From assembly GCF_006575665.1 (NCBI RefSeq), contig NZ_CP041253.1, positions 4,253,001 through 4,317,000 of the forward strand: DNA of 64,000 nucleotides, given 5' to 3'. Shown in pieces: positions 24,752-33,853 of this stretch. The position numbers and the translations under genes were made by a program. Position 1 is the first letter of the stretch, and every line of letters starts with the position of its first letter. The notes under the pieces are model-generated. The model was not told the DNA's origin. It ran no database searches and saw only the letters and a list, made by a program, of their open reading frames with translations. This stretch comes from Echinicola soli. GTDB taxonomy: Bacteria; Bacteroidota; Bacteroidia; Cytophagales; Cyclobacteriaceae.

Positions 24752-25187
24752 GGCTGAAGGGGTATTCAAGGTATTGGGTAAAATGACTATCGGTAATTTT
24801 ACACGTAGTGGTACCATTACAAAATTCGATTTCGAAAGTTAAAGGTATCACCACCGGACTGGATTTTTGGTTCTTTTCATCAATGGAAATGCGTAGCATT
24901 CACGAAGACCTATTAAAAGCAATTTTACACCTGAATAAAAGGACGGAAACACAATTTATTCAATTATGCTTGGCTACGTGTATGATTGCGGAGACTCATA
25001 TTAGGTTATTTGAGGTTAGTACCACATATCATTATTTTTTACCTCATACTTGATATTTAATTATACGCTCTGCAAAAGCTGTCCAAAAACTCGAAATTGC
25101 ATACTTGATAAAATTTGAAAATCCGTTTCAGAACTCTATCTTTATTGCCCATCTTTTAGTACAAAAACCTATAGAAAACCTATAATC
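24752..25187. other. Intergenic region without a convincing gene
   Basis: Contains an 81-codon open frame (24,808-25,053) with no recognisable domain and composition unlike its neighbours. I regard it as chance. The region before 25,188 is AT-rich and should hold the promoter of the oxidoreductase gene. Confidence 0.5.
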
Positions 25188-26336
25188 ATGACAAAAACAA
25201 TCAAAGCGGCCATCGTGGGTACCGGTTTTATTGGTCCTGCACACCTGGAGGCCTTACGAAGAATTCCAAACATCGAAGTAATTGCACTTTGTGAAGTAAA
25301 CCAGGAACTGGCCGAAGAAAAGGCAAAACTTTTAGGGATTCCCCAAGCCTTTACTTTTGAAGAAATGCTCAAACAACCTGAGATCGAAGTGGTGCACATT
25401 TGTACACCCAACTTTCTTCACTTCAGCCAATCAAAAGCAGCATTGGAAGCAGGCAAACACGTCGTTTGCGAAAAACCCCTGGCAACCAAACTTAATGAGG
25501 CTGAAGAACTGGTAGCCCTTGCCAAAGCAAAAGGACTGGTGAATGCCGTTCATTTTAACCTGCGCTATTATCCAATGGTCCGCCAGATGAAAACCATGAG
25601 GGAAAATGGTGAACTTGGGGATATCTATAGCATCATGGGCTCCTACCTACAGGACTGGCTTTATCTCAATACAGATTATAACTGGCGACTTGAGCCGGAC
25701 AAATCCGGAGATTCCAGGGCCATTGCCGATATCGGTTCGCACCTGCTGGACCTCACCGAATATGTCACGGGATTGAAGATCACCGAAGTGATGGCCGATT
25801 TCAGCACCGTACACAAAACAAGGCTAAAACCGCTAAAGCCTATCGAAACGTATTCCGGGAAAATGCTGAAGGAATCCGATTATGCTGAAGTGCCGATCGA
25901 TACCGAAGACCACGCCACCGTCATGCTGCGTTTTGACAATGGCAACAAAGGCTCCGTAACGGTCAGCCAAGTCAATGCAGGCCGTAAAAACCGCTTGAAC
26001 ATTGAAATAGCTGGTTCTAAGTCCAACTTTGAGTGGTGTTCTGAGCGTCCTAATGAAATGTGGATAGGAAAGCGTGAAAGTCCCAATCAACAACTGATGA
26101 AAGACCCGGCGCTCTTTACGCCCGAAGCCGCTGGACTCATCAGCTTCCCAGGTGGCCATAATGAAGGCTTCCCGGATACCTCCAAGCAGATGTTTAAGGA
26201 AGTGTATGCAGCTGTAGCAGAAGGCAAACAACCCGAGCAACCTTCCTTCCCCACTTTTGAGGACGGGTACAGGGAGCTATTGATTTGTGAAAGAATCATA
26301 GAAAGTCACAAAAAGCAAGCTTGGGTAAAAATCTAA
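25188..26336 (+). CDS. Gfo/Idh/MocA family NAD(P)-dependent oxidoreductase
   Basis: 382 residues. Rossmann fold at the N-terminus (AAIVGTGFIGPAHLEAL), the family motif CEKPLA at about 95-100, NLRYYP and IADIGSHLLDLTEYVTG in the catalytic part, and the C-terminal substrate-binding fold with FPGGHNEGFPDTSKQMF. Such enzymes oxidise or reduce sugar or inositol derivatives. The substrate cannot be told from the sequence. It is followed by a strong terminator, so it is monocistronic. Confidence 0.9.
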   Translation: MTKTIKAAIVGTGFIGPAHLEALRRIPNIEVIALCEVNQELAEEKAKLLGIPQAFTFEEMLKQPEIEVVHICTPNFLHFSQSKAALEAGKHVVCEKPLATKLNEAEELVALAKAKGLVNAVHFNLRYYPMVRQMKTMRENGELGDIYSIMGSYLQDWLYLNTDYNWRLEPDKSGDSRAIADIGSHLLDLTEYVTGLKITEVMADFSTVHKTRLKPLKPIETYSGKMLKESDYAEVPIDTEDHATVMLRFDNGNKGSVTVSQVNAGRKNRLNIEIAGSKSNFEWCSERPNEMWIGKRESPNQQLMKDPALFTPEAAGLISFPGGHNEGFPDTSKQMFKEVYAAVAEGKQPEQPSFPTFEDGYRELLICERIIESHKKQAWVKI

Positions 26337-26357
26337 GCGACATTACAGCATAACTAA

Positions 26358-26398
26358 AAAAGTGCCTTTCTTGCTTCTGCATGAAAGGCACTTTTAGG
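26358..26398 (+). terminator. Terminator after the Gfo/Idh/MocA gene
   Basis: AAAAGTGCCTTTC and its reverse complement GAAAGGCACTTTT separated by 12 bases. It ends just before the ATG at 26,402 and so also argues against the longer 26,381 start of the next gene, which lies inside the loop. Confidence 0.85.
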
Positions 26399-26401
26399 AT
26401 C

Positions 26402-27109
26402 ATGACCGAACTCGAAATACTCTTTGAAGACGAGCACTACATCGCGGTAAACAAGCCTGCCGGTGTCATGGTACACCGCTCGAGCATTGCGAAAGACGAT
26501 GATCCTGTGTATGCCATGCAGGTGTTGCGCGACCAAATGGGACACTATGTCTACCCGCTTCACCGCATTGATAGGCCTACATCTGGTGTGCTGTGGTTTG
26601 CCAGAAATCCTGAAGTCGTCCCTGCCTTCCAAGAGCAGTTTATCACCAAAGACATTCAGAAATACTATCTTACCGTGGTCAGAGGGTACACCAAGGAGGA
26701 TGAAGGGCTCATTGATCACCCATTACGGAAAAAACTCAAGAAAGAACTCCAAGAAGCACAAACGGCGTACCTTCGCCTGGGAAAAGTAGAAATTCCTGTC
26801 CAAAGCTCCCCACGTCATGACTCCAGTCGCTATTCACTGGTTCGTGCATATCCCATGACTGGTCGTATGCACCAAATCAGAAGGCATTTTGCTCATGAGC
26901 GCAATTATATAATCGGAGACAATACCCACGGAGACAACCTTCAAAACCGCTTTTTCAGGATGCATTTTCGGATGCACCACATGCTCCTCCATGCTTGGTC
27001 CACTGTTTTTGATCATCCGATCACCGGCAAAAGGATTACCGTAACAGCTCCCCTACCTGACCACTTTCATAAAATCATAACCGAATTTGGCTGGGAAGAA
27101 TTGGTGTAA
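26402..27109 (+). CDS. truC: tRNA pseudouridine synthase, TruC-like (RluA family)
   Basis: 235 residues from the ATG at 26,402 (MTELEILFEDEHYIAVNKPAG). The catalytic motif is HRIDRPTSGVLWFA with the essential Asp; further family motifs are TGRMHQIRRHFAH and PIIGD-like YIIGDNTHGD. The order of motifs, MVHRSSIAK and the C-terminal FGWEELV match E. coli TruC, which modifies U65 of tRNA, better than RluA/C/D. The site in this organism is inferred by homology. Confidence 0.85.
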   Translation: MTELEILFEDEHYIAVNKPAGVMVHRSSIAKDDDPVYAMQVLRDQMGHYVYPLHRIDRPTSGVLWFARNPEVVPAFQEQFITKDIQKYYLTVVRGYTKEDEGLIDHPLRKKLKKELQEAQTAYLRLGKVEIPVQSSPRHDSSRYSLVRAYPMTGRMHQIRRHFAHERNYIIGDNTHGDNLQNRFFRMHFRMHHMLLHAWSTVFDHPITGKRITVTAPLPDHFHKIITEFGWEELV

Positions 27110-27213
27110 CCGTGTACAGTGTCAAATTGGAACTTGGTAGTGCACGATCATCGTTTCCCATTCTGGCAAAAAAAAGCCTATATTTAACCCAGAATATTAC
27201 TTTAGACATGCTT

Positions 27214-28704
27214 ATGAAAAACAGTTTTATCTACGCAGCATTCGCAGGCCTTACGCTCCTGCCTCTTACAGCTATGGCCCAAAAAACAGCCATAGATAAG
27301 TCCATTGAAGAAAAAGAAGCCGTATCCCACTTTAGGTACTTGGCAGCGGATGAGTTAAAAGGACGGGACGCCGCCCGTCCCGAGATCAATATTGCAGGAA
27401 GATACATTGCTGAGCAGTTTCGGAAATATGGAGCTTCTCCTATTGATGTGGAGGACAGTTATTACCAGTCGGTACCCTTAAGGCTCTCCGCTCCTCCCAA
27501 ATCGGGACAATTACAACTCGGAACCGAAAAACTGATCCAGGGTGAAAGCATGCTTGTTTTGGACGGGAAGTCTTTGGAAGGCGCCTACGAAATGGAGGTG
27601 GCAGGCTATGGACTAGAGGAAGATCTGGAAGGCAAGGATGTTACCGGTAAAATCTTGGTAGTACGTGTCGGAGGACCAGAAAAAATGGGGCCTTCACAGC
27701 TCTTTGCCGCAGGTAGGAAAAAACTGGCCTTGGCCCAGGAAAAAGGAGCTGTTGCGCTAATAGAAATGTACAACCTCAACAATCCACCATGGCCTCTTCT
27801 TTTAGGCTATCTGAATAAACCACAGCTGATGCTGGCAGATGACGATAAACCTGAAGATGCCGGAATTCCATACATCTGGGCCAAAGACCTGGACGGAAGC
27901 CTTATCAAATCCATTGACCAAGGGGATATTGATCAGGCAGCTGTAGCCATCAACGGAAAGGTAAATAAGGCCATTACCAGCAATAATATTGTCGCAGTGG
28001 TAGAAGGGACAGATAACGAACTGAAAGATGAATATGTGATGCTTTCAGCCCACTATGACCACATTGGTGTGGGCACTCCAAACGCCCAGGGAGACTCCAT
28101 TTATAACGGGGCCAGGGACAATGCCGTCGGAACAGTGGCCATCATCAATGCCGCCAAATACTTTGCGGAAAACCCTCCCAAGCGGTCCATCTTGCTCTGT
28201 GCGTGGACAGCTGAGGAAAAAGGGCTCTTGGGCTCGGCTTACTTTGCCGAACACCCAATGGTGCCATTGGATAAAATCATCTATAACCTAAACATCGATA
28301 ATGGGGGCTACAATGACACAAGCATTATCACCGTCATCGGGCTGGGAAGGACAACGGCGGATCACCTTATTTATGAAGCCGTGGATGAGTTTGGCCTGTC
28401 TGCTGAAGGAGATCCGTCCCCAGAGCAGGGACTTTATGATCGCTCGGACAATGTGAATTTTGCCAAAAAAGGTATCCCCGCCCCTACTTTCAGTTTAGGG
28501 TTCACGGCCTTTGATGAAGAAATCATGAAATATTACCACCAAGCAGCTGATCAAGTCGATAATTTTGACATGGATTATGCCATGAAGTACTGGAAAGCCT
28601 ATCTCTTAACGGCAGAGAAAATAGCCAATACCGATGAAAAACCTAATTGGGAAAAAGGTGATAAATATGAAGAAGCTGGGAAGGCGCTCTATGGCGATAA
28701 GTAA
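27214..28704 (+). CDS. Secreted M28-family zinc peptidase with PA domain
   Basis: About 496 residues from the ATG at 27,214, chosen because it gives a clean signal peptide (MKNSFIYAAFAGLTLLPLTAMAQ); the open frame begins at a GTG at 27,112. A protease-associated domain is inserted (VAGYGLEEDLEGKDVTGKILVV). The M28 catalytic core follows: LSAHYDHIG (metal His, Asp), GARDNAVGT (bridging Asp), WTAEEKGLLGS (catalytic Glu pair), LNIDNGG and a late YDRSDNVNF histidine-poor loop. Probably a periplasmic or outer-membrane aminopeptidase. Confidence 0.9.
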   Translation: MKNSFIYAAFAGLTLLPLTAMAQKTAIDKSIEEKEAVSHFRYLAADELKGRDAARPEINIAGRYIAEQFRKYGASPIDVEDSYYQSVPLRLSAPPKSGQLQLGTEKLIQGESMLVLDGKSLEGAYEMEVAGYGLEEDLEGKDVTGKILVVRVGGPEKMGPSQLFAAGRKKLALAQEKGAVALIEMYNLNNPPWPLLLGYLNKPQLMLADDDKPEDAGIPYIWAKDLDGSLIKSIDQGDIDQAAVAINGKVNKAITSNNIVAVVEGTDNELKDEYVMLSAHYDHIGVGTPNAQGDSIYNGARDNAVGTVAIINAAKYFAENPPKRSILLCAWTAEEKGLLGSAYFAEHPMVPLDKIIYNLNIDNGGYNDTSIITVIGLGRTTADHLIYEAVDEFGLSAEGDPSPEQGLYDRSDNVNFAKKGIPAPTFSLGFTAFDEEIMKYYHQAADQVDNFDMDYAMKYWKAYLLTAEKIANTDEKPNWEKGDKYEEAGKALYGDK

Positions 28705-28819
28705 TGTAAACCTGGAATAAATTGGCTTTCCCTGCAAGAAGCTTGTTCACTTCCCATGGCTAAAAAAAGAGCCTGAAAGCCTGACGATCGATATCACCAC
28801 ACAGAAACTTGAAAAAGAT

Positions 28820-28844
28820 AAAGCCGGGATTACTCCCGGCTTTT
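28820..28844. terminator. Bidirectional terminator
   Basis: AAAGCCGGGA ... TCCCGGCTTTT hairpin between the convergent M28 peptidase and GlsB-like genes. A-tract on one side and T-tract on the other, so it can serve both strands. Confidence 0.8.
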
Positions 28845-28845
28845 G

Positions 28846-29112
28846 TCATTTAGAGAAATTGGGTGCAATCAACTTTTTCCAGATATAAAGAATGATCAAT
28901 GCTCCTATAATTGCCCAGATTAGGCCCCATCCTAGTCCACTTCCTCCTGCACTTTCGAAGCCCAATGCCTGACCCAAAAAGCCACCCACAAAAGCTCCTC
29001 CTATGCCTATTAAGATCGTTACAATAAAACCACCGGGATCCTTTCCAGGCATAATCCATTTTGCTAATGCTCCGGCTATCAAGCCAAAAATAATCCACCA
29101 AATAAATGACAT
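28846..29112 (-). CDS. GlsB/YeaQ/YmgE-type small membrane protein
   Basis: 88 residues, three hydrophobic glycine-rich helices with the family pattern WWIIFGLIAGALAKWIMPGKDPGG, GIGGAFVGGFLGQ and GLIWAIIGALIILYIW. Members (transglycosylase-associated protein family) are small inner-membrane proteins induced by stress; their mechanism is unknown. Single gene. Confidence 0.9.
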   Translation of the reverse strand: MSFIWWIIFGLIAGALAKWIMPGKDPGGFIVTILIGIGGAFVGGFLGQALGFESAGGSGLGWGLIWAIIGALIILYIWKKLIAPNFSK

Positions 29113-29153
29113 AAGTTAATAAGGTTTAGTTGTTAATGAATAATTCAAAATTA

Positions 29154-29320
29154 CTGGAGTCCGAGAAAACAATCGTCAAATTGAAAAAAATCAACTGTTT
29201 TTACCCCTAAATCCCCTAAAGGAGACTTTCTAAAGCTCCCTTTTAGGGATGGAATACAAAACCTCAAATTTCTATTTAAAGACAGTTTTTGATCATATTT
29301 GAAATTTAATCAGACGCCAG
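29154..29320. mobile_element. MITE family 2, copy 1 (167 bp)
   Basis: Begins CTGGAGTCCGA and ends in the inverted form TCAGACGCCAG. Flanked on the left by TAATTCAAAAT (29,141-29,151) and on the right by the same 11 bases (29,321-29,331), an apparent target duplication. Contains CAATCGTCAAATTGAAA and GACAGTTTTTGATCATATTT, shared with the copies at 34,930 and 53,260. No coding capacity. Confidence 0.75.
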
Positions 29321-29415
29321 TAATTCAAAATAACGAAAACCTGCAAAATAACCTATTGATTAGTAATATTTTAAAGTATAATACACTGTCAATACCGAAT
29401 TTAAATAAAGTTTCA

Positions 29416-29441
29416 ATAAAAAAGCACCATAACAGGTGCTT
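29416..29441 (-). terminator. Terminator of the GIN-domain gene
   Basis: On the minus strand AAGCACC-TGTTAT-GGTGCTT is followed by a run of T. It lies just beyond the stop of the minus-strand operon at 29,475. Confidence 0.75.
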
Positions 29442-29474
29442 CTAATAAATTATCATAATGGGTTACCCAACTCA

Positions 29475-30425
29475 CTAGTTCTCAATACTGATGCTTCCTG
29501 AACTGACAGCGCCGTGAACGGTTTTGGTTGCGTTATTATTGATCCTTAAACTATTTCCGCTTCGCTGATCACCGACACGAACACTTCCACTACTGGCCTG
29601 CAGTTCAAAATTATAATCATCCAAGTCATCGGAGGTCTTGATACGAATGGCTCCAGAGCTGAACCTGATTTCAGTATTTTCACTCAAACCAGCCTCCTCC
29701 GCTTCTATCATTCCTGAGGACCCCATCAATTTGCCCAGCTCACCAATATTTCGTAATGCTATTTTGCCAGATGTAATCTTCGCATCCACTTTACCCGAAG
29801 CATCTGAAATTTCGATCTTTCCACTACTACCAACAGCATCGACGTTTCCTTCAACACCGTGTATTTCCATCATTCCAGAGGAAACTTTTCCGGTCACATT
29901 TCCTTTAAGATTCTTTCCCTCCAACTTCCCTGAGCTGACAGTAAGACGCAAATCATCCACGTCCAGATCCGATGCGGTTACCCTTCCAGAACCTGCAGAA
30001 ATGTCAATCTCATCATACGACACATCGGAAACATTTACAATGCCTGATCCACCTTTTACCTTAAGGTCGATCTCTTTGGGACCAATGACACTGATAAATC
30101 CTTTATTATTATGGTTGCCCCAGCCACTGAAGCCTTCACTTTGCTCCCACTCGACGATTAGCCTATCCCCTTCTCTTTCATACTTTATTTCCACGCCTTC
30201 TGGGTTGTTTGATTCCAAATAGGCATTTAACGATACTTCGGTAATACCCTCCCTTCCCTCATAGGTCACTTCAAGGGGGCCTCCGTATATTTCCACTGAG
30301 TGTACTCCATCAAACACCTCTTCAATATCGGAGACGACGGACATATTTCCAGAATAAGAGCAGCTGGTAAGAAGGACAGCCCCAAAGATCAGGGCTGCCA
30401 TTTGGTTAATGTGATTAAGCTTCAT
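29475..30425 (-). CDS. Lipoprotein with head-GIN (DUF2807) domain
   Basis: About 316 residues from the ATG at 30,425 (MKLNHINQMAALIFGAVLLTSC), which gives a lipobox LLTSC. The rest is a regular beta-solenoid of short repeats alternating SSGKIE/SSGMIE/SSGSVR turns, typical of the GIN/DUF2807 putative adhesin family. It is probably surface- or periplasm-exposed. The gene overlaps the TM2 gene by 11 bases and ends before a terminator, so it is the last gene of a three-gene operon. Confidence 0.85.
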   Translation of the reverse strand: MKLNHINQMAALIFGAVLLTSCSYSGNMSVVSDIEEVFDGVHSVEIYGGPLEVTYEGREGITEVSLNAYLESNNPEGVEIKYEREGDRLIVEWEQSEGFSGWGNHNNKGFISVIGPKEIDLKVKGGSGIVNVSDVSYDEIDISAGSGRVTASDLDVDDLRLTVSSGKLEGKNLKGNVTGKVSSGMMEIHGVEGNVDAVGSSGKIEISDASGKVDAKITSGKIALRNIGELGKLMGSSGMIEAEEAGLSENTEIRFSSGAIRIKTSDDLDDYNFELQASSGSVRVGDQRSGNSLRINNNATKTVHGAVSSGSISIEN

Positions 30426-30810
30426 TGGTTTTGTTATCATCATTGTTAGAAAAATTATCAGTGGTGTATGACATCATAGATAGTGTCTCATGGGCCACCT
30501 TAATGTTGTACTCATATGCCAGGCTTTTATAATTGACCAAATCCACGATGGTACCTATCCAACAAAGCCCAAGCGTAAAGAAATAAAGGATACCTAATCC
30601 AATCTGTCCCAATACAAAGCGGTGCAAGCCAGCAAAACCAAAGAAACCCAATAGTGCCAAGATCAATACCATCTGGCTATCCTTTCTCCTCGCGCGATAT
30701 ACCTGAGCAAAGAGCCCCGCTTGTTCATCATCCATATTTTTAAGAATCCCTTGGATATATCCAAGTTCCATCCCTTCCAGCTCGGGAAGGTGCTTTAATA
30801 CATTAGCCAT
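30415..30810 (-). CDS. TM2-domain membrane protein
   Basis: 131 residues. A soluble helical start (LPELEGMELGYIQGILKNM) precedes a TM2 domain with two helices (VLILALLGFFGFAGLHRFVLGQIGLGILYFFTLGLCWIGTIVDL), including the conserved G-HRFYLG-like and CWIGTIVDL motifs. It ends in an Asn/Asp-rich tail. Overlaps its neighbours at both ends, consistent with translational coupling. Function unknown. Confidence 0.85.
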   Translation of the reverse strand: MANVLKHLPELEGMELGYIQGILKNMDDEQAGLFAQVYRARRKDSQMVLILALLGFFGFAGLHRFVLGQIGLGILYFFTLGLCWIGTIVDLVNYKSLAYEYNIKVAHETLSMMSYTTDNFSNNDDNKTNEA

Positions 30811-31108
30811 AATTAAGTCTACTTTTTAGTTGCTTTATAATTTCAAACATTCTGTAAGGAATAACTGCCCAAGCAAATGCTCCCATCGGATGCATTTGAA
30901 ACGATTCCCTAAATTCTCCTAAGGCAAATAGCTTCATACTTCTTCCCAATCCACAGCCCGGACACCATTCGATCCCTGCCAAGCTCAGCGGACATATTGT
31001 AAAATGATGCGCTGTATGTGGCTCAATAAACATAACCCCAACTGAGGCTGAAAACCAAAATACGAGTTCTAAGGGTAATTTTGCTTGTATATTCCTTATT
31101 GATTTCAT
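30803..31108 (-). CDS. DUF2752 membrane protein
   Basis: 101 residues with the family signature CPLSLAGIEWCPGCGLGRSM ... GEFRESFQMHPMGAFAW between two hydrophobic segments. The paired cysteines may bind metal or form a disulfide. First gene of the DUF2752/TM2/GIN operon. The family has no assigned function. Confidence 0.85.
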   Translation of the reverse strand: MKSIRNIQAKLPLELVFWFSASVGVMFIEPHTAHHFTICPLSLAGIEWCPGCGLGRSMKLFALGEFRESFQMHPMGAFAWAVIPYRMFEIIKQLKSRLNYG

Positions 31109-31763
31109 TTGACCATTTAAATACTAAAAGGGTGCCATTTACCAAATATAGCCTTAACCTGTCCACAAAGTACTTTTGCACTTCAAAACTGCTCAAAACT
31201 GAACAAAAAAATGATCGATTTCGAACACTTTTCGCATATAAATTAACCGATTCGGATTAAATTAAACACATGACACTTCCCCTATTCCCTCAGGGAAATC
31301 GCTTTTAGATGAGCGACTGCGTATTCCACTAGCCACGCCACTTTGTCCTCGATATCCACCAGCCTGTCCCGAAATCCTTCGGGACAGGCTGAAGGATTTC
31401 GGGAGGGCAGGCTATTCCGACCCCGATACATCGGAAGGAATCTCTTATTTAACTCCTCAAGTCGGGATGACAACGAATTAGAAATTGTGATTTATACAAC
31501 ATTTTTTTTAAAAGCGATTGCCCTGCCTATTCCCTTAGACAAATGCAAAACCAAAAATATATTGCTGATCATCCACACCAAGCCCCAAAGGGGGAAATGC
31601 AACCTTGACAAACCCACTTTCCATTACTTTTAGTGATGGAAAGTGCTAGAAAGGCTTTAAATAAACAATTTTAATTACAGAAATAATGAACACACTTTCG
31701 TCAAAACCACTTTCCTTTTGTATTTTAGCTATTAAACAGTTCAAACCTTTTGACACCTAAAAG
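31109..31763. other. Intergenic region holding MITE-1 copy 1
   Basis: A divergent gap between a minus-strand operon and a plus-strand gene. It contains the 235-bp element annotated separately. The left side (31,109-31,280) is AT-rich and likely holds the operon promoter; the right side (31,540-31,763) precedes the beta-propeller gene. No gene is seen. Confidence 0.6.
31291..31525. mobile_element. MITE family 1, copy 1 (235 bp) with 10-bp flanking duplication
   Basis: Ends are CAGGGAAATCGCTTTTA (left) and, inverted, CAGGGCAATCGCTTTTAA (right). CCTATTCCCT occurs exactly at 31,281-31,290 and 31,526-31,535. Compared with the copy at 53,361, the middle carries an extra ~90 bp that includes a palindrome (31,361-31,390) with arms AGCCTGTCCCGAA and TTCGGGACAGGCT. 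No coding sequence. A partner transposase is not in the window. Confidence 0.8.
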
Positions 31764-32654
31764 ATGAAATACACGCTTTGCTTGCTGGCTTTTTTATTCA
31801 CTGGAGTTTTTAGCCATGCCCAATCGTCCTGTGACCTGATATTATTAGAAACAAAAAAGATGTTTGGGAATTTCAGTGTCATCCCAGGAAGCGCCCAAAA
31901 GCTTACCGACCGTGATGGTTACGATAATCAACCCTCCTTTCTCAATAACGACCAAGTGGCTTTTTCTTCTATAGATGAAAATGGCAATAGTGACATCATC
32001 GTTTACAGCTTCGACACAGAGGAGTTTATGAACATGACACGAACCGAATTCAAAAGTGAATTTTCTCCGCGTTTGACAGACTGCGGCAAGTATATTTCTG
32101 CAGTCACCGTCGAAGAAGATAGTGCCCAGCGACTCTGGCTCTACCCTATCAACTTCGGTGAACCTGAACTACTCTATGATGACATTGAACCCGTTGCTTA
32201 CTATGCTTGGTTCAATAATATCGCAGCAATGAACATCCTGGGAGAACCCAATAAGCTGGTGTATCCCTACAGTCGTGAAAATGTAGTTGAGCTGGCTGAA
32301 AATATTGGCAACTGCATCCAGAAAAGACCAAAAACCAGCGAAATCACCTATATCGACAAAGGCACCAGTGTGGTCCTTAACGGAAAAGAAACGTTTGAGC
32401 TTAAATCCTATGATCTGGAAGAAAAAATAGCTGGCAATCATGGGGTGGCCTTGGGACAAAGTGATGATTTTACATGGATTGATAAAAACACCCTTATCAT
32501 GGCCAAAGGACAAGAATTGTACATCAAAAAAGTAAACAAAAGCATGGAATGGGAAAAAATTGCCGTGGTATCCATGCCGGGTTACGGTGACATCAGCCGT
32601 CTCGCTGCCAGTCCTCGCGGAGACAAGCTGGTCTTGGTAATGAAAAGAAAATAA
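31764..32654 (+). CDS. Secreted TolB-like beta-propeller protein
   Basis: 296 residues with a signal peptide (MKYTLCLLAFLFTGVFSHAQ) and WD40-like/PD40 repeats (LTDRDGYDNQPSFLNNDQVAFSS, FSPRLTDCGKYISAV, FTWIDKNTLIMAKG, ISRLAASPRGDKLVLV). Probably a periplasmic or extracellular propeller. No enzymatic motif is visible. Confidence 0.75.
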   Translation: MKYTLCLLAFLFTGVFSHAQSSCDLILLETKKMFGNFSVIPGSAQKLTDRDGYDNQPSFLNNDQVAFSSIDENGNSDIIVYSFDTEEFMNMTRTEFKSEFSPRLTDCGKYISAVTVEEDSAQRLWLYPINFGEPELLYDDIEPVAYYAWFNNIAAMNILGEPNKLVYPYSRENVVELAENIGNCIQKRPKTSEITYIDKGTSVVLNGKETFELKSYDLEEKIAGNHGVALGQSDDFTWIDKNTLIMAKGQELYIKKVNKSMEWEKIAVVSMPGYGDISRLAASPRGDKLVLVMKRK

Positions 32655-32878
32655 TTAATTCGATAATCGCCGAACAGCAAAGATTTTGAATGGTGAATGA
32701 TAAATGGTGAATTAGGCATTTTTTTGCCATGGGCATGCCTTTGGCACAATCTTCCAATCCTTAGGAATTTTTAGTCCTTACTAACCGCAGAAGTGTGGGG
32801 AGCGCAGAGGATTGGGATGAATGGAATTGCGCCTTAGACAGTCTGTATATCGTTCCACAATTCGACAACCTATAACCT

Positions 32879-33853
32879 TCAATCCCTTTTCAACTTTCCT
32901 TCCAGTTCCTCAATGGCCATTCTGGGATCCAGATAATTATCCAATCCTTTGAGCTTGCTGATCGCTTGGTTTACCTCAAAGACATAGTCCCTGCTCTGTG
33001 GATTATAGGGCAGGTTATTTAGTGATTGAAGAATGTCATCCATTTTTCGGGAAGCTTCCAAAAGCTTGGAATCGAAATAAGCTTCGTTGAATTTCGAGGT
33101 AATATACTCGATTGCCAAGTCATTGGGCTGTAGCAAATCCCGCTCATAGAACCGGTAATCCCGCAAATCACTGATCTGTAATTCATATGCCGGAAAATAC
33201 TTTACCTCTGGGAATTCATTAACAATCTGGTGAATGGCCACCCTCAACACCGACTTACTGACACAATTCAGCGTGATTGTGTCTTTGGTATGCATCACAG
33301 GACTGAGCACAAAAATGATATTTTTGATATGGTTAAGTTGCGGATAGATATGCCTGAAGGCCTCAAGTATTTTATCAGGTGTTAGTAGCTCTTTTTCGAA
33401 CAGCTCTTGAGGTGCCTTGTGACAATTGGCCACTACTTTTTTTGATTCAAGATGCCTGAACACATAGGCCGTACCCAGGTTGATCATCAAAAATTCCTGC
33501 TTCTTGAAATTTTCCTGCATCACCTGGACCTGGGCTTTAATATTTTCCATCAGTTCTTCCTCCGAAGATTGTTTTCTAAGGAAATCATATTGAAAGTGGT
33601 TCCAGTTTCCCTCGTATTCGGTCAGCATTGTCGCATCTAGCTCAGCATGCCTGCCCAGTAATTCAATATGGTGAAAGAGACTGATGGGATTATATATCCG
33701 ACCAAAAGGGTTACTGGTAATATCCAGGCCATACTGTCTCAGGTTTTGGTCCATCAGCGATGAAAAGCCTGATCCCAAAGACATGATTTTTGCTTCCTTA
33801 TTGATTTTCGTCGGATTTTCTTCTAAGATCAGTTCACTTCTAAAGGTACTCAT
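32879..33853 (-). CDS. GSCFA-family protein lacking the signature cysteine
   Basis: 324 residues with the family landmarks: IMSLGSGFSSLM (normally GSCFA), NPFGRIYNPISLFHHI, MINLGTAYVF, NCHKAP, FVLSPVMHTKDTITLNCVSKSVL and YFPAYELQISDLRDYRFYERDLLQPND. The family resembles SGNH/GDSL-like hydrolases of unknown substrate. The eponymous Cys is Gly here. Monocistronic and convergent with the propeller gene. Confidence 0.8.
   Translation of the reverse strand: MSTFRSELILEENPTKINKEAKIMSLGSGFSSLMDQNLRQYGLDITSNPFGRIYNPISLFHHIELLGRHAELDATMLTEYEGNWNHFQYDFLRKQSSEEELMENIKAQVQVMQENFKKQEFLMINLGTAYVFRHLESKKVVANCHKAPQELFEKELLTPDKILEAFRHIYPQLNHIKNIIFVLSPVMHTKDTITLNCVSKSVLRVAIHQIVNEFPEVKYFPAYELQISDLRDYRFYERDLLQPNDLAIEYITSKFNEAYFDSKLLEASRKMDDILQSLNNLPYNPQSRDYVFEVNQAISKLKGLDNYLDPRMAIEELEGKLKRD

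Noticed and set aside
24808..25053. 81-codon plus-strand frame
   Set aside because: No domain, no signal, odd composition and no clear ribosome-binding context.
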